Positions 16,750-24,606 of a DNA stretch of 38,603 nucleotides are shown in pieces; the stretch's first letter is position 1; every line of letters begins with the position of its first letter. Position numbers and translations under genes: made by a program. The notes beneath the pieces are model-generated. The model was not told where the DNA came from. It was given only the letters and a program-made list of their open reading frames with translations, and did not search any database. Source of the stretch: Coprococcus sp. (lineage in GTDB: Bacteria; Bacillota; Clostridia; Lachnospirales; Lachnospiraceae); assembly GCA_016297325.1 (NCBI GenBank), contig JAEDGW010000011.1:1-38603 (forward strand), given 5' to 3'.

Positions 16750-16779
16750 TGTGTATAAATCTGTGGATAATGTGGAAAA
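16750..16779. promoter_or_regulatory. Three tandem DnaA-box consensus sites
   Basis: TGTGTATAA (16750-16758), TGTGGATAA (16762-16770) and TGTGGAAAA (16771-16779) each match TGTGNAWAA, the complement of the DnaA box TTWTNCACA, in the same orientation. The middle one is the strongest consensus form (TTATCCACA). They lie in the intergenic region between spoIIGA (minus) and the subtilase gene (plus). Binding is inferred. The rest of this 280-base gap is AT-rich with no other clear element. Confidence 0.5.
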
Positions 16780-16876
16780 GTGCTAAAACACACCAATATG
16801 TGCGAAAATTACAGACAATTTGCGACATAGTGTGATATCTATCGAAATATAATAATAAAAAACGGAAAGTGTGTAT

Positions 16877-18571
16877 ATGGGAGAGAAAATTAATCCTGAG
16901 CTTGAACTGGCGATAGATTCATCGGAATACAGCAGGGATAATAGCCTTTATCTGGGGTATGATGCGGAAAAAGATACCTGGCTGCTGATCCTCAGATACA
17001 CAGGAGATATAGAGGATCTGAATGGCAAGGTCATAAATAACTGTGTATATCTTCTCGGAGGATTTGCCGTGATAAATATAGATACGGCAAACATAAGTAT
17101 TTTGCAGAGTGATCCCCGGGTGCTGTATATCGACAAGGCAAATTATTACAGCTATGGAATAACGGGCAACTACTATGAGAAATATCTGTCGTGTATGTCG
17201 GGGAGTTTTGACGAAAGATATGGTCTGACGGGGGAAGGTGTGTGCATAGGGATCATAGACAGTGGACTCGATATAAGAAATACAGAGTTTGCTGGTGACG
17301 GAAATACAAGAGTTGTGTCGTATTGGGATCAGAATATGTCATATGACATGGAATATCCCAATCGCTATGGCGTTGGAAGGATATATGACAGGGCAGAGTT
17401 ATCGCGGATGTACAGGGATGGTATGTCACCCGGTACATCAGATAATGACCACGGAACTGCTGTGGCTTCGGTTGCTGCAGGAAGTGAGACCGGGGTTGCG
17501 GTGCAGTCGGATATAATTATGGTGGAGCAGCGGAAAAACCGAAATTACCCGGACACCATCAGTATAATGATGGGAGTAGACATGCTTGTAAGATACGGTA
17601 TGGAAAATCAGATCCCCATGGTCATAAATCTGTCGTATGGCAACAATTACGGAGCCCACGATGGAAGCGGACTGCTCGAGATATTCATTGACACGCTATC
17701 CCAGATGGCTAAGGTAAGCTTTGTAACCGGTACGGGCAATGACGGTGACAGATCCCTGCACACAAATGGACTGCTCGGCAACGTGAGCTATGCAGATCTG
17801 AACGTGACAGTCATAGGGGGAATTGGCAATTTTGGACTTCAGATATGGAAAAGCTACATTGATATATTTGACGTGCTTGTGTATTCGCCTTCATATGAAC
17901 TTGTGACATATCTGTCCGAAGGGCAGACAGTGACCGGGATGAGATATGGGGAGACTGTCATTCAGGGGATATCACAGACGCCATCGCCATACAACGCAAA
18001 ACAGCTCATATATATATTCTTCCAGTCGGACTCATATATACAGGAAGGAGTATGGAAAGTGCGTCTCATTCCCAAAAGTATTGCAAATGGTGTGTTCAAT
18101 GCGTACCTTCCCGGAGAATCATATGTCACAGGACAGGTGTACTTTGAAAATGCCGTGCCATTTGGATCGCTTACCATACCGTCTACGTCAAAAAGTGCCA
18201 TATCGGTGGCGTCCTACGATCAGAATACAGGAGGGATAACAGGCTTTTCCGGCCGTGGTTTCACGACGGATAACGGTATAAAACCTGATATCGCTGCACC
18301 GGGAGTCGGTATCACCGTATCCGTGGGAGATGGAGTGTATGCTATGGCTGATGGAACATCGCTTTCCACGGCATTTGTGTCAGGGGGAGCTGCACTTCTC
18401 ATGGAGTGGGGGATAGTGATGGGAAATGATCCGTTTATGTATGGGGAACGGCTTAAAGCACAGCTTATAAGAGGGGCTGGAAAGCTTGGAAATCAGGCTG
18501 TATACCCAAACAGATATGTGGGCTGGGGAACTTTTTGTGTTGAGGGAAGTCTTCAAGGGATTTCCAGATAG
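16877..18571 (+). CDS. Subtilisin-like serine protease (S8 family, Csp-like)
   Basis: The 564-residue protein has an N-terminal prodomain-like region (about 1-110) and an S8 catalytic domain. The triad is Asp in GIIDSGLD (near residue 124), His in DNDHGTAVASVAAG (near 193) and Ser in DGTSLSTAFVSGGAALL (near 496). There is no signal peptide. A long insertion in the middle of the catalytic domain and the overall layout match the Csp germination proteases of Clostridia and their Lachnospiraceae paralogues. A role in spore germination is possible given the neighbouring sigE, but many such paralogues have no known role. ATG 16877 is preferred to GTG 16871 because CGGAAAG lies seven bases before it. 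Confidence 0.85.
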   Translation: MGEKINPELELAIDSSEYSRDNSLYLGYDAEKDTWLLILRYTGDIEDLNGKVINNCVYLLGGFAVINIDTANISILQSDPRVLYIDKANYYSYGITGNYYEKYLSCMSGSFDERYGLTGEGVCIGIIDSGLDIRNTEFAGDGNTRVVSYWDQNMSYDMEYPNRYGVGRIYDRAELSRMYRDGMSPGTSDNDHGTAVASVAAGSETGVAVQSDIIMVEQRKNRNYPDTISIMMGVDMLVRYGMENQIPMVINLSYGNNYGAHDGSGLLEIFIDTLSQMAKVSFVTGTGNDGDRSLHTNGLLGNVSYADLNVTVIGGIGNFGLQIWKSYIDIFDVLVYSPSYELVTYLSEGQTVTGMRYGETVIQGISQTPSPYNAKQLIYIFFQSDSYIQEGVWKVRLIPKSIANGVFNAYLPGESYVTGQVYFENAVPFGSLTIPSTSKSAISVASYDQNTGGITGFSGRGFTTDNGIKPDIAAPGVGITVSVGDGVYAMADGTSLSTAFVSGGAALLMEWGIVMGNDPFMYGERLKAQLIRGAGKLGNQAVYPNRYVGWGTFCVEGSLQGISR

Positions 18572-18691
18572 AATGAAAGATAATTAATATTTGAAAAATG
18601 TGTGGAGATATGTCAGATAATTGTGTATAATGACATTTAAACGTGCATTTAGGCAAAGATAAGGCAAAGAAAAAGACGGGGTAATACAAAA

Positions 18692-19384
18692 ATGGTAGGA
18701 TTTTATAATTATACAGTTATACTGACATATATGAGTCTGGCTTCATCTATAACAGGACTCTTTTTTACATTCAATGGACATCTGAGTATAGGAATATTGT
18801 GTCTTGCGTTGTCGGGACTTTTTGATGCATTTGATGGCAAGGTTGCGAGAAGCAAAAAGGACAGAACTAAGGATGAGAAGAGATTCGGTATTCAGATCGA
18901 TTCACTATGTGATCTGGTCAGCTTTGGTGTCTTTCCTGTAGTTCTCTGCTGGTATTCAGGAATGAATACGCCGGCAGGGATGATCATATTGGTTCTTTAC
19001 TGCCTTGCGGGCATGATCAGACTGGCATATTACAACGTTCTTGAGGAAAAAAAGAACAATGATGCAGAGGATGCAGAGGTTGTTGAGGCTCCTGACGGAA
19101 GAAAGTATTTTCATGGAATGCCTATCACAGCTATATCGGTTGGACTTCCTGTGCTTTATGTGACATCACCTCTTCTCGGAAGCTATTTTCCTATAGCACT
19201 CCATGCGATCATGATACTGGCAATGGTTTTGTTTATAACAGATTTCAGATTTCCTAAGCCAACCACTAAGGAATTGATGGTAATCATAGCTATAGTTGCG
19301 ATTGCCGTTATATGGGTGCTTATCAGATACCTGGTGAGGATCAATGTTATACAGCTGCCATATATATGCACATTTTTATTATAG
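18692..19384 (+). CDS. pssA: CDP-diacylglycerol-serine O-phosphatidyltransferase
   Basis: The 230-residue membrane enzyme makes phosphatidylserine from CDP-diacylglycerol and serine. The CDP-alcohol phosphotransferase motif is recognisable as FDAFDGKVAR...RFGIQIDSLCDLVSFG (from about residue 44), with the conserved Asp residues and a longer than usual spacer after DGKVAR. About six to seven hydrophobic helices are seen. psd follows 26 bases downstream, giving the two-step route to phosphatidylethanolamine. GGGG-rich sequence about ten bases upstream serves as ribosome site. A TATAAT at 18626-18631 with a poor -35 may be its promoter. Confidence 0.9.
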   Translation: MVGFYNYTVILTYMSLASSITGLFFTFNGHLSIGILCLALSGLFDAFDGKVARSKKDRTKDEKRFGIQIDSLCDLVSFGVFPVVLCWYSGMNTPAGMIILVLYCLAGMIRLAYYNVLEEKKNNDAEDAEVVEAPDGRKYFHGMPITAISVGLPVLYVTSPLLGSYFPIALHAIMILAMVLFITDFRFPKPTTKELMVIIAIVAIAVIWVLIRYLVRINVIQLPYICTFLL

Positions 19385-19410
19385 GAAGATCATTATAGGA
19401 AGAGAGACGA

Positions 19411-20295
19411 ATGAGAAGATTACCTTATGCACAATATAGAGTCCGCAGGGATGTTCAGGGGGTATCCGGTCAGGATGCGTTACTTGGAAAGTTATATGGA
19501 ACGGCTTTGGGAAGAATGCTTTTATCTGTGCTTGTAAGACCGTCGGTGTCCAGGATAGCCGGATGGTTGCTGGACAGAAAGATATCTACACTTGCAGTTA
19601 AGCCATTTATCCAAAAGAATTCGATTGATATGTCTATGTGTGTGAAGCAGGACTTTGATTCATACAACGACTTCTTCAAGAGGAAGCTTGTAGACGGTGC
19701 AAGACCACTTGCGGATGTGCCGGGGGGATTTGTCAGTCCGTGTGACAGCAGACTTACGGTATATAATATAGAAGATACTGATAAGGCGGTTTTCAATATA
19801 AAGGACTCTGAGTATACGTTATCAGAACTGCTCCGGGACAGAAAACTTGCGGAAAGATACAAAGGCGGAAAATTATGGCTTTTCAGACTGTGTGTTGATG
19901 ATTATCACAGATATATCTACAATGTTGATGGAATTCAGTCTGACGTCAGAAGGATTGATGGAATATATCACACCGTAAATCCAATCGCCAGCGAGTATTA
20001 TCCTATATATAAGGAGAATACCAGGGAATATTGCCTTATAAAGACGCGTGGGATGGGTACAGTTCTGGCTATGGAAGTTGGGGCTATGCTGGTTGGACGT
20101 ATAGAGAATGCCCATATGCACAGATGCAGAGTGCGAAGAGGACAGGAGAAGGGGAATTTTGCTTTTGGCGGTTCTACCATCATCCTGCTTACCCAGAAAG
20201 ATCAGGTGACGCCGCTTTCAGAGATTGAAAAGAATTCGGTGGATGGAATTGAGACAAGGGTCAGACAGGGAAGTCTGGTCGGTATGATAAAATAA
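19411..20295 (+). CDS. psd: Phosphatidylserine decarboxylase proenzyme
   Basis: The 294-residue proenzyme decarboxylates phosphatidylserine. It self-cleaves at the Ser of FAFGGSTIILL (near residue 252) to create the pyruvoyl group. The upstream DDYHRYIY (near 165) and HMHRCRVRRGQEKGNFAFG are the conserved active-site surroundings. The GGST form differs from LGST of E. coli but is common in Clostridia. GGAAGAGAG precedes the ATG. It ends the pssA-psd unit at a strong terminator. Confidence 0.93.
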   Translation: MRRLPYAQYRVRRDVQGVSGQDALLGKLYGTALGRMLLSVLVRPSVSRIAGWLLDRKISTLAVKPFIQKNSIDMSMCVKQDFDSYNDFFKRKLVDGARPLADVPGGFVSPCDSRLTVYNIEDTDKAVFNIKDSEYTLSELLRDRKLAERYKGGKLWLFRLCVDDYHRYIYNVDGIQSDVRRIDGIYHTVNPIASEYYPIYKENTREYCLIKTRGMGTVLAMEVGAMLVGRIENAHMHRCRVRRGQEKGNFAFGGSTIILLTQKDQVTPLSEIEKNSVDGIETRVRQGSLVGMIK

Positions 20296-20310
20296 GTTAT
20301 TATCAATTAG

Positions 20311-20365
20311 AAAAAGCAACGGAGAATATCATATTCATGTAAAATGATATTCTCCGTTGCTTTTT
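20311..20365. terminator. Bidirectional terminator between psd and the DtxR-type regulator
   Basis: AAAAAGCAACGGAGAATATCAT pairs without mismatch with its complement at 20344-20365 (22 bp, loop of 11 bases). The A5 and T5 tails give a U-tract on both strands. Confidence 0.92.
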
Positions 20366-20383
20366 GTTATCTGTGTTCAAATG

Positions 20384-20758
20384 TTATTGCTCAGTAGAGC
20401 GGACGTGACGCTTTATTGCATCGAATGTCTCCTGGCTGATGACATGTTCTATCTTACATGCATCCTCTGCGGCGGTTTCTTTGGCAACGCCAAGGCTTGT
20501 GAACCATGAGGAGAGAAGCTGATGTCTCTCATATATCATCTCTGCGATCTTCCTGCCGGCTGCTGTGAGTGTTATGTAACCGGAATCGCTGACTTCAATA
20601 TAATTCATCTCTCTCAGATTCTTCATGGCAACGCTGACGCTGGATTTCTTGTATCCGGTCTCACCTGCCACATCGACACCTCTTACTACTGGAAGCTTCT
20701 GACTGAGAACAAGAATGGTTTCAAGATAGTTCTCGACTGATTCGTTGGTGGTCAACAT
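20384..20758 (-). CDS. DtxR/IdeR-family metal-dependent repressor
   Basis: The 124-residue protein has an N-terminal winged helix (residues 1-65, SVENYLETILVLSQK ... KKSSVSVAMKNLREMNYI) and a metal-binding dimerisation domain. The latter shows CKIEHVIS, matching the Cys-x-x-Glu-His metal site of the iron-type DtxR proteins rather than MntR. The C-terminal SH3-like domain is absent, as in short family members. It is divergent from feoAAB, and two matching palindromes stand before feoA and feoB, so it is very likely the Fe(II)-responsive repressor of Feo. AAGGGGG gives a strong ribosome site. Confidence 0.88.
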   Translation of the reverse strand: MLTTNESVENYLETILVLSQKLPVVRGVDVAGETGYKKSSVSVAMKNLREMNYIEVSDSGYITLTAAGRKIAEMIYERHQLLSSWFTSLGVAKETAAEDACKIEHVISQETFDAIKRHVRSTEQ

Positions 20759-20857
20759 ATTTATATATCCCCCTTATATGATCGAAGTATATCCGCAGAC
20801 AAGACTGTCTGCACTATATCGGTTTTATGCCGGCTGATGCCAGCTTGCTTATATAAA

Positions 20858-20886
20858 AGTATATCACAGATAAAGTTTTAGTTCAA
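20858..20886 (-). promoter_or_regulatory. Promoter of the DtxR-type regulator gene
   Basis: On the minus strand TTGAAC (20886-20881), a 17-base spacer, and TATACT (20863-20858) preceded by TGA form an extended -10 promoter. The leader of about 90 bases holds one small inverted repeat (GCAGAC/GTCTGC, 20795-20812). No copy of the feo palindrome is seen here. The rest of the 303-base gap up to feoA holds only the feo promoter and operator. Confidence 0.65.
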
Positions 20887-20979
20887 TTTTATAATTGAGA
20901 CAGGTAAAGTGATAAATAGGTACTTTTTATCAATAAATGCGATTTGTTTTGTGTAATTAGTCCAAAATAATTTATATTA

Positions 20980-21011
20980 TTGACATCTAATTAATGTTAG
21001 TATATACTAAC
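20980..21011 (+). promoter_or_regulatory. feoA promoter with overlapping palindromic operator
   Basis: TTGACA (20980-20985), a 17-base spacer and TATACT (21003-21008) form a near-perfect sigma-A promoter. The perfect palindrome GTTAGTATATACTAAC (20996-21011) covers the -10 element. DtxR-type repressors bind such inverted repeats, and a bound dimer would exclude RNA polymerase; assignment to the adjacent regulator is inferred. Confidence 0.8.
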
Positions 21012-21061
21012 CACGATATGAAAATCAGTGGTTGAAAACTGCTATTTAAGGAGGTGCAATT

Positions 21062-21271
21062 ATGCCATTAACATTTGCAAAACCGGGTGAGGCTAACGTC
21101 ATCAAGAAAGTTGGCGGAAGAGAGAAGACAAGACTGTTTCTTGAAAAGCTGGGCTTTGTTGAGGGCAGTGTTGTAACTGTCGTGGCAGAGAATGCTGGAA
21201 ATCTTATCGTGAACATCAAAGATTCCCGTGTTGCCATTGATAAAGATATGGCCAGTAAGATACTTGTATAG
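21062..21271 (+). CDS. feoA: FeoA-domain protein (first copy)
   Basis: The 69-residue protein is a single SH3-like FeoA domain (RLFLEKLGFVEGSVVTVV, NLIVNIKDSRVAIDKDMA). It is cytoplasmic and thought to modulate the FeoB GTPase in ferrous iron uptake. GGAGG sits about seven bases before the ATG. It is followed by a second feoA and by feoB. Confidence 0.92.
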   Translation: MPLTFAKPGEANVIKKVGGREKTRLFLEKLGFVEGSVVTVVAENAGNLIVNIKDSRVAIDKDMASKILV

Positions 21272-21324
21272 GTGTGTTTACATGTATTGGACTGACAACA
21301 AATGTATGTAAAAGGAGTAATGTC

Positions 21325-21546
21325 ATGAGCACATTGAAGGATGTCAAGGTTGGCAGTACAGTCACTGTCAAGAAGATTGCAGGCGAGGGTCCTGTAAAGA
21401 GACGTATCATGGACATGGGCATCACAAAGGGTGTACAGGTTTATGTGCGTAAAGTTGCGCCGCTCGGTGATCCTGTAGAGGTTACAGTAAGAGGCTACGA
21501 GTTATCAATACGTAAAGCTGATGCTGAGATCATTGAGGTAGAGTAA
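21325..21546 (+). CDS. feoA: FeoA-domain protein (second copy)
   Basis: The 73-residue FeoA domain (KIAGEGPVKRRIMDMGITKG, VAPLGDPVEVTVRGYELSIR) is closer to the canonical FeoA than the first copy. ATG 21325 is the in-frame start with AAAGGAG about eight bases upstream; the nearby ATG 21320 is out of frame. The product probably works with FeoB. Two different FeoA proteins upstream of one FeoB is common in Clostridia. Confidence 0.92.
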   Translation: MSTLKDVKVGSTVTVKKIAGEGPVKRRIMDMGITKGVQVYVRKVAPLGDPVEVTVRGYELSIRKADAEIIEVE

Positions 21547-21563
21547 CAGCTTATTTTTTTGTT

Positions 21564-21589
21564 CATACGTTAGTGTATGCTAACATATG
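21564..21589 (+). promoter_or_regulatory. Second DtxR-type palindromic operator, before feoB
   Basis: CATAcGTTAGtgtatgCTAACaTATG is a 26-base interrupted palindrome whose core GTTAG-N6-CTAAC equals the operator at 20996-21011. It begins 18 bases after the second feoA stop and suggests a separate iron-regulated promoter for feoB. TATGCT within it or TATGAT at its right end could be the -10. Confidence 0.65.
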
Positions 21590-21601
21590 ATAGAAAAGGC
21601 T

Positions 21602-21788
21602 AATGCAGTGTGCATTGGCGGGTGAGATACCCCTACAAAGAAGATATTTTCGTAAGGAGGGGCCCACGTTAGTGGGAGGATTCCTTCAGAGGAAGCGCAC
21701 TGATGTGCGCGTAGGTCATCAAGCTTCGCTTGACGACACATTGCGAAGCACGCAGACGCCGTGCGTAAGCACCTTTAAATGCGTCTGC
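21602..21788 (+). other. Structured feoB leader with about seven consecutive hairpins
   Basis: Stems seen in order are AATGCA/TGCATT (21602-21616), GGGT/ACCC (21620-21632), CCCAC/GTGGG (21663-21676), TTCC/GGAA (21681-21694), GCGCAC/GTGCGC (21695-21710), GTCATCAAGC/GCTTGACGAC (21715-21737) and GCAGACGC/GCGTCTGC (21752-21788, enclosing GTGC/GCAC). GCTTCGC (21723-21729) can also pair with GCGAAGC (21743-21749), which excludes the sixth hairpin. No terminator-type U-tract is present. It matches no RNA class that I recognise; it may be a cis-regulatory RNA or a stabilising leader. Confidence 0.5.
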
Positions 21789-21815
21789 ACAATACAATAG
21801 GAAAGAGGGTAAACA

Positions 21816-24305
21816 ATGTCAGTAAAGATTGCACTTGCAGGAAATCCTAACTGCGGTAAAACAACATTATTCAATGCTTTGACTGGCGCTAACCAGTACG
21901 TAGGTAACTGGCCAGGTGTTACAGTCGAGAAGAAAGAGGGTAAGCTTAAAGGTAACAAGGATGTTATCATAACTGACCTTCCTGGTATCTATTCACTTTC
22001 TCCATACACTCTTGAGGAAGTTGTTGCCAGAAATTATCTTATTCAGGAATATCCTGATGCCATCATCAACATAATTGATGGTACTAACATAGAGAGAAAC
22101 CTTTATCTCTCAACACAGCTTATTGAGCTTGGAATCCCTGTTGTCATGGCTGTCAACATGATGGATCTTGTAAAGAAGAACGGCGATTCCATCAACATCA
22201 AGAACCTGAAGGAAGCTCTTGGATGTGAGGTTGTTGAGATCTCAGCTCTTAAGGGTACAGGTATTGACGAGGTTAAGGAGAAGGCTATCGCTGCAGCAAA
22301 GTCTAAGACAGCAAATGCAAGAGTTCATAACTTTGATGAGGCTGTTGAGGCTGCAATTGACAGCGTCAGCGCAAAGCTTGACATGGAGGAGAACAGAAAG
22401 AGATTCTTCGCTATCAAGCTCATCGAGAAGGATAGCAAGATCATAGAGCAGATGAAGAATGCTCCAGACTGCTCAGCAGAGATCAAGAAGCTTGAGGATG
22501 ACTTCGATGATGACACAGAGAGTATCATCACAAGTGAGAGATATTCATACATTTCATCAATTATTGACAAGTGTGTAAAGAAGGCTGCAAAGGGACAGAA
22601 GCTTACAGTATCAGATAAGATCGACCGTGTTGTAACAAACCGTATCCTTGCACTTCCTATATTCGTGCTTATCATGTGGCTCGTATATTATATAGCAATG
22701 TCAACAGTAGGTGCATGGTGCACAGACTGGACAAATGATAACCTGTTCGGCGATGGTTTCCACCTCTTTGGAATCGGAAGCTCAGATTATGAAGATGCAT
22801 CTGGTGACTATGATGCAGCAACAACAGCCCTCGATGCATACGGCGTACTCGTAACAGATGACGAGGATGCAGTTGATGTAGATGCTACAAAGGCAGCTAT
22901 CGAGGCAAACACAAACACAGAGGCAAGCGTTAAGTATGAGATGGAAGATGAGGAAACACTCGATACATACGATATCGATGTTTACTACTCAGAGGTTCCA
23001 GCTGATGCTGACGAAGAGACAACAAACGCAATGACATATCTTGATGCAGTTGATTACTTCAACGAGACACAGATGGCAGAGATCGATCCTGCTGATTACG
23101 GCGTATTTGTTCCTTCTATCCCGGATCTTATCTCTACAGGACTTGACAAGATCGGATGTGCAGACTGGTTACACGGACTTATCATCGACGGTATTGTGGC
23201 CGGTGTTGGTGCGGTGCTTGGTTTCGTACCTCAGATGCTCGTACTGTTCATCTTACTTGCAATCCTTGAGTACTGTGGATATATGGCACGTATCGCCTTC
23301 ATCATGGACCGTATCTTCAGAAAGTTCGGTCTCTCAGGTAAGTCATTCATTCCTATCCTTGTAGGTACAGGTTGTGGTGTTCCAGGTATCATGGCTTCAC
23401 GTACAATCGAGAATGAGAAAGACCGTCGTATGACAGTCATGACAACAACATTTATACCATGTGGTGCTAAGGTTCCATTTATTGCCATGATCGCCGGTGC
23501 TATATTCGGTGGATCATCAATAGTTGCAACAAGTGCTTACTTCATCGGTATTGTAGCAATTATCTGCTCAGGTATAATTCTTAAGAAGACAAAGATGTTC
23601 GCTGGAGATCCATCACCATTCGTTATGGAGCTTCCACCATACCATATCCCAACAGTTGGTTCTGTACTCAGAAGTATGTGGGAGCGTGGCTGGTCATTCA
23701 TCAAGAAAGCTGGTACAATAATCACGCTTTCAACAATCGCTGTATGGTTTACAACCTACTTCGGATTTGTTGATGGTTCATTCCAGATGCTTGATGAGAG
23801 CCAGATCGATTACAGTATCCTTGCAAAGATCGGTAATGCGATCGCTTGGATCTTCGTTCCACAGGGCTGGGGCAACTGGCAGGCAACTGTTGCATCTATC
23901 ACAGGTCTTGTTGCCAAGGAGAACATCGTTGGTACAATGGGTATCCTCTACGGTGGTGGAGATGGTACAGTTTACCAGGCACTTGCAGGTGCATTCACAA
24001 CAGCAAGCGGATTCTCATTCCTTGTATTCAACCTTCTCTGCGCACCATGTTTCGCAGCTATGGGTGCTATCAAGAGAGAGATGAACAGTGCTAAGTGGTT
24101 CTGGTTCGCAATCGGATATCAGTGTGGATTTGCTTATCTTGTAGCACTTGTTGTATTCAGAATTGCAGGTCTCTTCACAGGAGCTTGTACATTCGGTGTA
24201 TGGTCAGTAGTAGCAATTGCACTTGTACTTCTGTTCTTCTTCATGCTGTTCCGTCCGGATCCAAACAAGAAGGTAAAGACAAGCAAGGAGTTCCTCAACG
24301 CTTAA
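21816..24305 (+). CDS. feoB: Ferrous iron transporter FeoB
   Basis: The 829-residue membrane protein imports Fe(II). The N-terminal G domain has GNPNCGKTTLFNALTG (G1, near residue 8), LPGIYSL (G3, near 55) and NMMD (G4, near 113). A helical regulatory domain follows up to about 265, then the membrane domain with two Gate motifs (VPQMLVLF..., PCGAKVPF). Between the first membrane helix and the next lies an unusual acidic stretch (about residues 318-430) with only two Lys and no Arg, probably outside the cell. Codon use is that of a highly expressed gene. It is under a separate operator and long leader and is followed by a Cys-rich partner peptide. Confidence 0.95.
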   Translation: MSVKIALAGNPNCGKTTLFNALTGANQYVGNWPGVTVEKKEGKLKGNKDVIITDLPGIYSLSPYTLEEVVARNYLIQEYPDAIINIIDGTNIERNLYLSTQLIELGIPVVMAVNMMDLVKKNGDSINIKNLKEALGCEVVEISALKGTGIDEVKEKAIAAAKSKTANARVHNFDEAVEAAIDSVSAKLDMEENRKRFFAIKLIEKDSKIIEQMKNAPDCSAEIKKLEDDFDDDTESIITSERYSYISSIIDKCVKKAAKGQKLTVSDKIDRVVTNRILALPIFVLIMWLVYYIAMSTVGAWCTDWTNDNLFGDGFHLFGIGSSDYEDASGDYDAATTALDAYGVLVTDDEDAVDVDATKAAIEANTNTEASVKYEMEDEETLDTYDIDVYYSEVPADADEETTNAMTYLDAVDYFNETQMAEIDPADYGVFVPSIPDLISTGLDKIGCADWLHGLIIDGIVAGVGAVLGFVPQMLVLFILLAILEYCGYMARIAFIMDRIFRKFGLSGKSFIPILVGTGCGVPGIMASRTIENEKDRRMTVMTTTFIPCGAKVPFIAMIAGAIFGGSSIVATSAYFIGIVAIICSGIILKKTKMFAGDPSPFVMELPPYHIPTVGSVLRSMWERGWSFIKKAGTIITLSTIAVWFTTYFGFVDGSFQMLDESQIDYSILAKIGNAIAWIFVPQGWGNWQATVASITGLVAKENIVGTMGILYGGGDGTVYQALAGAFTTASGFSFLVFNLLCAPCFAAMGAIKREMNSAKWFWFAIGYQCGFAYLVALVVFRIAGLFTGACTFGVWSVVAIALVLLFFFMLFRPDPNKKVKTSKEFLNA

Positions 24306-24346
24306 TATAAGTGTTTAGAAGGATTATATAAAAGGAGTGGTGACTT

Positions 24347-24502
24347 ATGTCAGAGTATCTTGGTACAATCATTGTGGCAGCCATAATCGTTCTGATGGTG
24401 TTCTTCATTGTCAGAGGTATGGTAAAGGATAGAAAAAAGGGCAAACACATATGTGGTGGCGACTGTTCGAACTGTCATGGCGGATGTAGTCACAAGCTCT
24501 AA
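24347..24502 (+). CDS. FeoB-associated Cys-rich membrane protein (51 residues)
   Basis: The small gene has AAAGGAG ten bases before ATG 24347. Its product has one membrane helix (about residues 6-23, TIIVAAIIVLMVFFIV), a basic stretch, and a cysteine-rich tail (CGGDCSNCHGGCSH). This is the layout of the FeoB-associated Cys-rich family found after feoB in Clostridia; cytoplasmic cysteines may take iron from FeoB, which is inference. A strong terminator follows and ends the feo operon. Confidence 0.85.
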   Translation: MSEYLGTIIVAAIIVLMVFFIVRGMVKDRKKGKHICGGDCSNCHGGCSHKL

Positions 24503-24527
24503 ATAAAAAAGTTGTAGTATAAAATGA

Positions 24528-24563
24528 GTGTGCGTCGTAAAAATTTACGGCGCACATTTTTTG
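24528..24563 (+). terminator. Terminator of the feo operon
   Basis: GTGCGTCGTAAA (24530-24541) pairs with TTTACGGCGCAC with one G-U pair and runs into TTTTTT. Confidence 0.88.
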
Positions 24564-24566
24564 TAC

Positions 24567-24595
24567 TTGAAATAACAAAAGATTTACTATATTAT
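24567..24595 (+). promoter_or_regulatory. Promoter of the ZTP-controlled purine operon
   Basis: TTGAAA (24567-24572), 17 bases, then TATTAT (24590-24595). Transcription would begin at about 24602, directly before the riboswitch. Confidence 0.7.
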
Positions 24596-24606
24596 AAAAA
24601 TATATT

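Noticed and set aside
16750..16779. DnaA boxes taken as a replication origin
   Set aside because: No dnaA, dnaN, recF or gyr genes nearby and no DnaA-trio or strongly AT-rich unwinding region; at most a regulatory cluster.
21603..21800. 65-codon open frame inside the feoB leader
   Set aside because: No ribosome site precedes its ATG, the peptide looks like nothing known, and the stretch is filled with hairpins; a structured leader explains it better.
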